This document shows, one piece after another, positions 12,801 through 21,800 of a DNA stretch of 64,000 nucleotides. Source of the DNA: Fragum whitleyi (lineage: Eukaryota > Mollusca > Bivalvia > Cardiida > Cardiidae). Position 1 is the stretch's first letter. Each line of letters begins with the position of its first letter. The DNA lies in NCBI GenBank assembly GCA_948146395.1, contig OX411543.1, positions 47,096,517 through 47,160,516 on the forward strand. The letters are read 5' to 3'. Under the pieces are notes generated by a model. The model was not told the DNA's origin and did not search any database. It was given only the letters and a program-made list of their open reading frames with translations. Both the position numbers and the translations under genes were made by a program.

Positions 12801-15800
12801 TCTCCATTGGCTTCAGCAGCATTCACAGTGACCTCAACTCTAGTGTTCTCACCAAGTTTTGGAGTGTTGAATGCACCATTGGCTGGCTCTGTTGTAATGA
12901 ATTCAAATAAAGGTTATTTTTTTCTAAGGAATTGTTATAATTGAGAGAAAAAGACAAATTGCCCATGCTATTATAAGATTAAGTTCCATATTACTAAATA
13001 CCCTAGTAAAGACGGCCGTAAATCTCCCACCAAGTTGCAAAAATGCTGTCACTAGTATATGTTTATGTTCAATAATGAAGCCTACCCTGGACCATAATTA
13101 CGACAGGTATGATGACTGTAAATCTCCCAAAAACTTGTAGAAATACTGACTCTAGTATATGTATATGTTCTATAGGACCTATCCTGAACCATATCTACAG
13201 CAGTTATGACGGCTGTAAATATCCCACCAACTTGTAGGAATGCTGACTTTAGTATATGTATATGTATTTAATATGAACATACCCTGGACCATATCTACAG
13301 CAGTTATGACAGCTGTAAATCTCCCACCAACTTGTAGAAATGCAGACTCTAGTATATGTATATGTTCTTCCTTCTCTAACTGGCCTGCTGGCATCACAGT
13401 CGCCAATTGTGTTTCCTCTAGCACATCTGTAAGATGTAAATTCAAGTTTATTATCTAAGAATTTTCAGAAAACTTTTTCTTTTCATATCAGTTTTTTAAA
13501 ATAGCATGTATTTTCTACATAATTTAAGATACTTCTGAAGAAATATCTTGTAAAGCAATTAGAAGTAATAACCTCATGTAAACCTGATGTAATAAGTTTA
13601 ACTAATGTTTTCATCCAATATACAGTAAAACCCCTCTATTAAGACCACTTGGGGTACTTTTTGAAAGTGGTCTTAATAGCGGGGTGGTCTTAATTCTGAG
13701 GTTTGGTTGGATGCGAAACTTTCAACACAAATTATTGCTAATAGAGAAGACAATGTAATTTAGTTTATTTATCATAATTTAAACTTTATCTTGTATTTTT
13801 ACATTACATAATTAAATAAGTGTGATTACATTCAGTAAAATCATTTTTCTAAATACAAAACCTATCAATCATAAGCTTATTTACAATCATGTTTAATGAC
13901 TAATTCATACCAGTCTGCAGATCGCCTAAAACGAATTACAGTAAGTTGCCCGAATTCGCATTACTTTCGGTTGCTTTACTATAATTAAACATGTAACAAA
14001 CATCTTTTATTGATAAACGAATAAAGTGTACCAAAACAATTGACCACTTAAAGTTGTTTGAATAAAAATAACGCCACAACACAATAGATATTAAATCACG
14101 ATATCGCAAAAAACCTATAATCCATTGTTGATGCAATCGTACCCAATTAGCGTCGTACTTACTCAGCGCGAAATTCAGATGATCGATCCGGAGGTGTGAA
14201 GTTAAGTTACTGGTCTTTTTAGCGAGGTTTGTAAGAGTGCATTACATGACATTTGTACTGAAATTAGTGGTCGTAATTTGTAATAGCGGGGTGCTCGCAT
14301 TAGAGGGGTTTGCGACCATTGAAATAAAGAACAAATAATTCCGTTCTGTCAAAATTCGTTCGTAATAGCGGGGTGCTAGCATTTCTGGGGTGGTCGGAAG
14401 GAGGGGTTTTACTGTATCATATCAATCAACTTTGCATAAATGAGCTTGAATGTGACAAAATCATTAGTATGTGCCTAAGGAAGACTTTGATCAACTTATG
14501 CATCTGCATAGCTCAAACAGATTCTTCCTTTGGTGTGTATAGACTGATAAAGTTTTAAACTTTGGCGGCCATGTAAAATTTGACTTTGCCATGCACATGT
14601 GGAATTGTTAAAACTGTCATGCCCAGACTCAAAATTTACCTGCACTACCTGATCCAGATGGTGTGTATGTTACAGTAATATTCAAATAAATGTCCCCTAT
14701 ATTGGCCCCTATTCTTTGTAACACAAGCTGTAACATCCTTGGATCTGCATTCTAGCATGGTGGAAAATGAAAAATGAAAATTATTACTTATACAATACTA
14801 CAAAATATTTTAACCTGTTTAATTGAGTTATATTACATTCTATATGAAAATATTGTTCGTACGAATCAACAGGAATATCTTTTGAAAAATATTGAAGTTG
14901 AGTGTTACTTCTCAAATCAATAACATATTGTGAGTTTTATAGTTTTCTGATTGAAACAATGGAAAAATGATTGTATGATTTCAATAATATTACTTAAATC
15001 TATAGTCTAACAAGGTCGAAAAAATAAGGAAAAAGAAGAAATTGCAAGTTTACACTTTCCTGTTTTACAAAATTTTGGACCTGTCCAAATTCAAAGGTTT
15101 TGCAGACGAAAATTTAAAGTGGATTTAATTTGAACAATAACCATTAGAAATGGTAGAAAATGTGTGGAAAAAGAAGAAATTGCTTGTCAGAAGCAATTTC
15201 TTCTTTTTTTCACAATGTTTTCTCAATCATAAAGTCATAGGCACGTAAAAACAGGGTAAAAAACAAAATCTTTGTATTGTTTCCTGTAGATTCTTCACCA
15301 AACAGGAGTGTGTTTGCTGGATATTGATATGGCTAAAATGCCAAAGCAAACTTACAATGACCATGGACTTTTAGTGTTTCTATATTTTGTCAAAATTGTC
15401 TTTTGTAAGAAAATTGAAAAGAATTTATCACTTTTCTTGAAAAAGACAGTTTCAAGAAAAGTGAAAAGATTTTTTTCTTTCATGAAAAAAGGTAATTGTT
15501 GACGAAATATTGAAAACTGAGTGCTTCTTTTCAATGTTTAAAGCATTCTCTAAATAATGATTTTGTGATATTGTACAAACTTACAATAATCAGCTGTTGT
15601 CGTGAAGGGGTTGCAAACTGTACAACTCCGTAGATATCATCACTATCTTCTATAACCAGTACTCCGTATATGATACCCGCAACTTTAGCTCCGCCAGTAA
15701 CTTCATCTGGTAACAGTTCAATCACAAACCTCTCTGTCGGCTCAGATAAAGCTTCATCTATAATATTGATAATGATCGGCTTTTGACGTTCCCCTGCCGC

Positions 15801-18800
15801 AAATGTAACTGTACCATTGGCAGGATTCAAGTCATCAGACACACCTCCTAATGAAGAATCATTTCTCGTTATTTGCCATTTTACAGAAACACTTCCAAAT
15901 ACACCTGCTGATCGTACTACGGTGAATATTGCGTCAGAGTCGGTGTCCTCGTCAACCTGTGCCATTGGCGGAGTGATTAGATCCACAGATCTGAAACTCA
16001 GGACTCCTGATGGATCATCATTTGCATTAATAATGACTTCTGCCCGTCGAGGTTCAACCAAAATGGCATCTCCAGTGGGAGAAGACAGCTCAACCTACAA
16101 AGGAATATACAAAATTTAAGCAAGATAAACATACTTTGTGAAACTCCATTCCTCACAAAGAAGTCTAGTCTGAGTATAATACATACAATATAAGAAATTC
16201 AATATTAGTGGTTATACTAAGGAAATAAATAAGTTCAGCCTTTCAATGCATATTTAGAAGTAGCTTTAACTTTAATAACAATTTTACAATATCTCTAAAC
16301 TTCAGGATAGAAAAACTTTGTGGATTTTTCAAAGGGAGAAAAAATGAGCACAGTTATTGCTCTAAAATTTCAGACAACGGAAATTAAGATAATTATTTTT
16401 AAAAAATTCTCAAAGGATGGAATAAACACATCTAAATGCCTCTAAAAAAGGCTTTGTGAAAGGTATGTTTTAAAACCAGATAAAACTTCTCCTTAAGGAG
16501 TAGTTTGATCTTGATCTATTGTTTGAGCCTGTGTGTGAAATTTCCAACAAATCAAGTATGCACAAAGCAAAGACTCTGACCAGCCTGTGCATCTGTTCAG
16601 TCTGACCAGAGTCTTCACTATGCATATAGTAGATAGATATGGTCTGACAGTATCTGTAGACAATCAGGTAACTCTATATTAACAGTTTGTGGCTGTCTAT
16701 GCTGCTCAATATTTGCATCTCACGCATTTTCCAAATTGTTGGAAATGACAGGCACAGGCTCATTTTATTCTGATATATTCACTCAGATACTTTGAATAGT
16801 TAGGGTGAATGAAGTAAGTAGATTTTTACCTGAAAAGATTTCTCCTGCTCTGCATCATCATCATCAATAATCTCCACATTAATGGTGGCTGTCCTCTCTC
16901 GAGCAGGGAACACAACTTGACCACTGCTCTGACCCCCTGGACCCCGAAAGTCCTGCCCCTGTATCGCAGTGTCAGAAAACATCACATAGGTCAAGGTCAC
17001 AATGTCATTAATAGATCCTATCTGGGTGACCCCATCAAGGTCAAGGCCACGAGTGACCGTGAGACTTACGATTCTCGTGACTGGTCCTTCATCAAATCTA
17101 AACTCACTCTGAAATAGAGCAAATAGAGCAATAGTTAATAACTGAATAACAGTATAATACATGTATAGTGGTCAAACCAAAAGTTAGGTAACAAATCTAG
17201 TAACTAAGACAGCCTTGATTGAATGTTTAAGGTTGCTTACAAAGTAAAATTTTGAACCAGTGCCAAACATTTTCCAATATGTACCATGTGTAAAAGGTCA
17301 AAGTCAAATAAGAGAGAAAAATTTCACAAAATTCTTAAAATACAGGAAATTTCAATGAAATTAAACAGTGTTTGCTTCATTAAGAAACTAGAGGACCAAC
17401 TAATAGGAAGACTGTTCTCTTATTAGAGGAAATAGGCAAGGACATAACTACAATTACGCACATTACGCAAGTGTGTAATAAAAACTAATCTTTTTTAAAA
17501 AATGTCTTTGGTGAATAATCATAACATCGTAACTACAGCTTACTCAAGCTGTAGTTACGATGTTGTGATTGTTCACCAACACTCAAATCATTGAAAAGGG
17601 GAGCAGGCGGAGAACATTCATCTTTTGTCACAGTCCAAATATCGCCTTAATCCAATACATTCTATATTGGTCGCCTTCTGAGTGCGTATAGATTTCATAA
17701 TCCTAGTTACGTCTATGATAGGGTACTTACCTGATGGAATCTGACAGGTGCATCATTTTCAGCAATAATTATGGTAAAATTGTCATTGACTACTCTAGCA
17801 CCTTGACTTGCACTAGTTAACATTAGAACAAAATGTTCCTCGTTCTCTGGAATCTGAAAGACAAACAACTCACATTAAACCATATCTTGCAAAAAAAATG
17901 ATTGTTTTAGACAAAACTTTTGCAGACAGTGGACATAGATCAGCGTGCAGAGATATGGAGTCTGACCTTAGCATAAACCACCTACTTCCTATTTACTTAC
18001 TGAAGAAAACCTTGAGTCAGACTGGTTGAAACATCACCAAAAATGACATTTTTAATTCAAAAGTATAAATTCCATTGGGTAAGTATTGAATATTTGTCAA
18101 TATTTCTATACTCTGCCAAATATTTAAAATAACAAGAGTGCCATCGTCACAAAATACGCTGCCACTTTGCTGCTGTTTCACGAAAATAATTGTAGACACT
18201 ACTTATTTTGACAGAACCAAATTCAAAATGACCAAGTTTCATTTAAATCAAGACAAAAAGTTAGGAGGAGTTGCCTTCACAAGGCTGCAATTTCAATAAG
18301 CCCCAGACACTAAGTTTTAAGGGGGCATAATTCAGGGAAATAAATGAGCCTTAAAATCCTTGATCCATGTACATCTACAAATTATGGTGATAACATTGAC
18401 CAAGTTTCATTTAAATAAAGACAAAAAGTAAGGAGGAGTTGCGTTGAAAAGGCTGCAATTTCAATAAGCCCTAGATACTAAGTTTTAAGTGGGCATAATT
18501 TAGGGAAAAATTAATGAACCATAAATCCTTACTTCATGCTCATCTACTAATTTCGGTTATAACTTCCACCAAGTCTCATTTAGATCCAGCCAGAAACTTA
18601 GGGAGAGTTGCATTCACAAGGCTGCAATTTCATTAAGCCCCACAGACTTAATTTTAAGGGGGCATAACTGAGGCAAAAGCCCCAGAGACTAAGTTTTTAA
18701 GGGGCATAACTCAGGCAAAAATCAACGAACCATAAAATCTTTCCATCATGCACATCTACCAATTGAGGTGAAAACTTTTGACAAAATTTTAAGAAGATCC

Positions 18801-21800
18801 AGCCAGAAACTTAGGAGGAGTTGCGTTGACAAGAAAAGTGGACCCAGAGACTAAGTTTTTAAGGGGCATAACTCAGGCAAAAATCAACGAACCATAAAAT
18901 TCTTCCTTCATGCACATCTACCAATTGAGGTGATTACATTGACCAAGTTTCAGGAAGATCCAGCCAGAACCTTAGGAGGAGTTGCGTCGACAAGAAAAGT
19001 GGACGGACGTACGGATGGACGGATGGATGGACAGACGGAGAAGATGACGCCAATATACGTCTGCCTCCGGCAGCTAATAAAAATTGTTTAACACACAGAA
19101 TCTTCAAACTTTGAGCATCCCAACTTAGTTTAAATTTTCTTTTGCATACAATTTATATATATGTAGCAGATTTTACTAAATTCAGCTGCGCTGCATTACT
19201 ATTTATCCGCAATCCTTTAACGCACTCTTGGACAATTTGATGTACTTCAAAACCTTCTTGGACAAAACAAAGCGAAATGAGTCTGTCCAACAATTTGACA
19301 TATGCGCACAACAAAGCATCTAGTGCATTCACACAGGCTGACTTGAGTCTTTGCTATATGCTCTGTAGATAGATTAGGTCATAAAAGCATCCTATTGTTT
19401 TATGAGGTTTTCTAGGCAGCAAAATGTCTCTCCAACGGGGAATTTTGAAATTGTTGGAAGTGTCAGAATCAAATATCTCTTTTTCTTAATAATATTGTTT
19501 CACAATAACATAACAGCACTTATTTATCTTATTAAAACTCATTAAAAAAATGAACAAGCTAAAAAATAGAAATGAATAACACTTAAATCAACAATATACT
19601 TACATTATCAGTTCTAATTTGGAGTTGAATGATGTTACTTATCACAAGGGAGTTGAATGTAATGGATCCAAACTCTGGTGTAATATCCTCCCCTACAATT
19701 GCACCTTCACTTACACCTTCAACCTGAAGTAATAAGGAAGTTGAATTTAATGGATGATAACACTGTTCTTAAAGCCTTGAAGATCAAAATATGTTTGCAA
19801 AATTGTTTTGAAATAGTTTTAGAATTATACATCTTAAATGTACATTTTCATCTAAACTTTATGCCTGGTTTAATATTATCCCCTACTCCTTTAAGCTGAA
19901 AAAAACAAGGGACTAAAAATTGCTAAAGATGAGGCTAAGTAATGATAAATACTAATCTCTATATTCATATTGTATTCTCCTCCCACTACAATCTCCCTTC
20001 ATATACAAATTCATGCAGAATTAAACATCATTAACCCTTGTCATGCTGGATTAAAATCCTCTTTCAGAATTGCACTCATATCAAAGTACTGAAATCTCTA
20101 GAATCCAAGGGTGTAGATTATCTTTCTTTTTGGAGATTCAATTCATCAACAACTCTACCTTGAAAGGGGACAGACAGGTGGTGTTGACTAAGATCAGACT
20201 GCACATAGGTGCAGGCTGATCTTTGTAAATACCTCCTGTCAAAACAGTAATAGTCCAGGGTTCAGCATGACAAGGGTTAATTAGTCCAAATCCAACTCTT
20301 TGTTTTCAGACCAAAAAGCTATTTTGGTCAAAATAAAAAATGAATAAGACACAAATTTGATGAACAATAGGCGACAAGGAAGTTTGTAGAACCAAAATGT
20401 TACCTCATAGTTGACAGTAACACTTCCAAATGTACCAAAGTCTCTCCCAACTGTAATATTCAGTGCATACGTAGACAGGGCATGTTCTTCAACACGGGCT
20501 GGTGATGCCTTGTGAATAGAAATATAGAGTCAATGTTGCTCAAGCCACCATGCCTATTAAGGTGGCAATGGACAGCGGCCTCCCGACTCTATAAACCGGA
20601 AGTGGGTTTTCGTTTATTTTACGTCTCTTTTTGCGCGTTGTTTAAAAAGACCGTTTTTCGTAAGATTCTACTTATGGAAATAACGTAGAATAATGATAGT
20701 AAGACTTCATAATTTAGCTTCTTTTCAACATTTGATATTAATTGAATGACTGGATCATTAAATCTAACAATAAAAATGCGTTAAAACCGTCATTCGATTA
20801 GGGGGGAACACTGAAAAATAACGAAAAACTTTCTTATTTGCATGGAAAGGTATGCTGAATTTTTTACCAAATAAAGGAAAAATATGGATTATAAACATAT
20901 CGGAAATTAAGAAAAATTCATTGGGTAATTTCTTAAAAAAAGTAGGTTTTTGTGGCATTTTTACCTGGTAAAATTACAAAAATTAGTGCATTTTTAACTT
21001 TTGAAAGCAAATTGTGCAAATACAATTGATCAAAGAGAATTTTTCTTGTCAATAGCCATTGTGTACATGTATAAGGTCTATCAAAATGTATTTGTTTTAT
21101 AGCTATAACTTAGTACAGGGTTTATACTAGACCTAAAATGAATATAACCATTCTACTGAAAAATGGCCTATACCACTCAAGGGCAGATAACTCTAGCATG
21201 AAAACGAGCGTGGTAAGGTACCTTCAAATTTTGATATTTTGACTACACAATGTTAATCTTCAACATATGTGACCAAGAAAAAAATTCATTGGGCTGATAA
21301 AAATGACGCCATGTGTCCATTGCTACCTTAAACAACCATTTTTATTAAGCAATTGTGTTCAAATTCCCCTTTTATAGAAAAGATCTTAAAAAGTAGCTAC
21401 TAACTATTGATCGAGAAATAAATTTAAATGAATTCTATGCCATTGAACTCATTAGAATAGTCTCAATGAGACGATTGTTTTGAGTTTTCACAACATAGGA
21501 CTAGGCAAATTAGCAAACATACATATTCAATCAAAATAATGTTTCTAATTTGTAAACAAAACTTCTACAAAAGGACCTTTCGATAACAATTGCTTTTTGG
21601 TTATCCTGAAAGTGGTTGCTTAAAGCATGTTTTACGAAGCTGTGAAACTTCCTGTATTATTGTCTTTTGGGTGTTTTCTAGTTAACTGAAATATTCAAAA
21701 CTTTTTCATCTTTAATCTTTTCATTTTATCCATAATTATCATTATCCCGTTTTTCCTTTTTTTTCACTATACTGAGGAAAGAAATCTAAATCCATATCTG

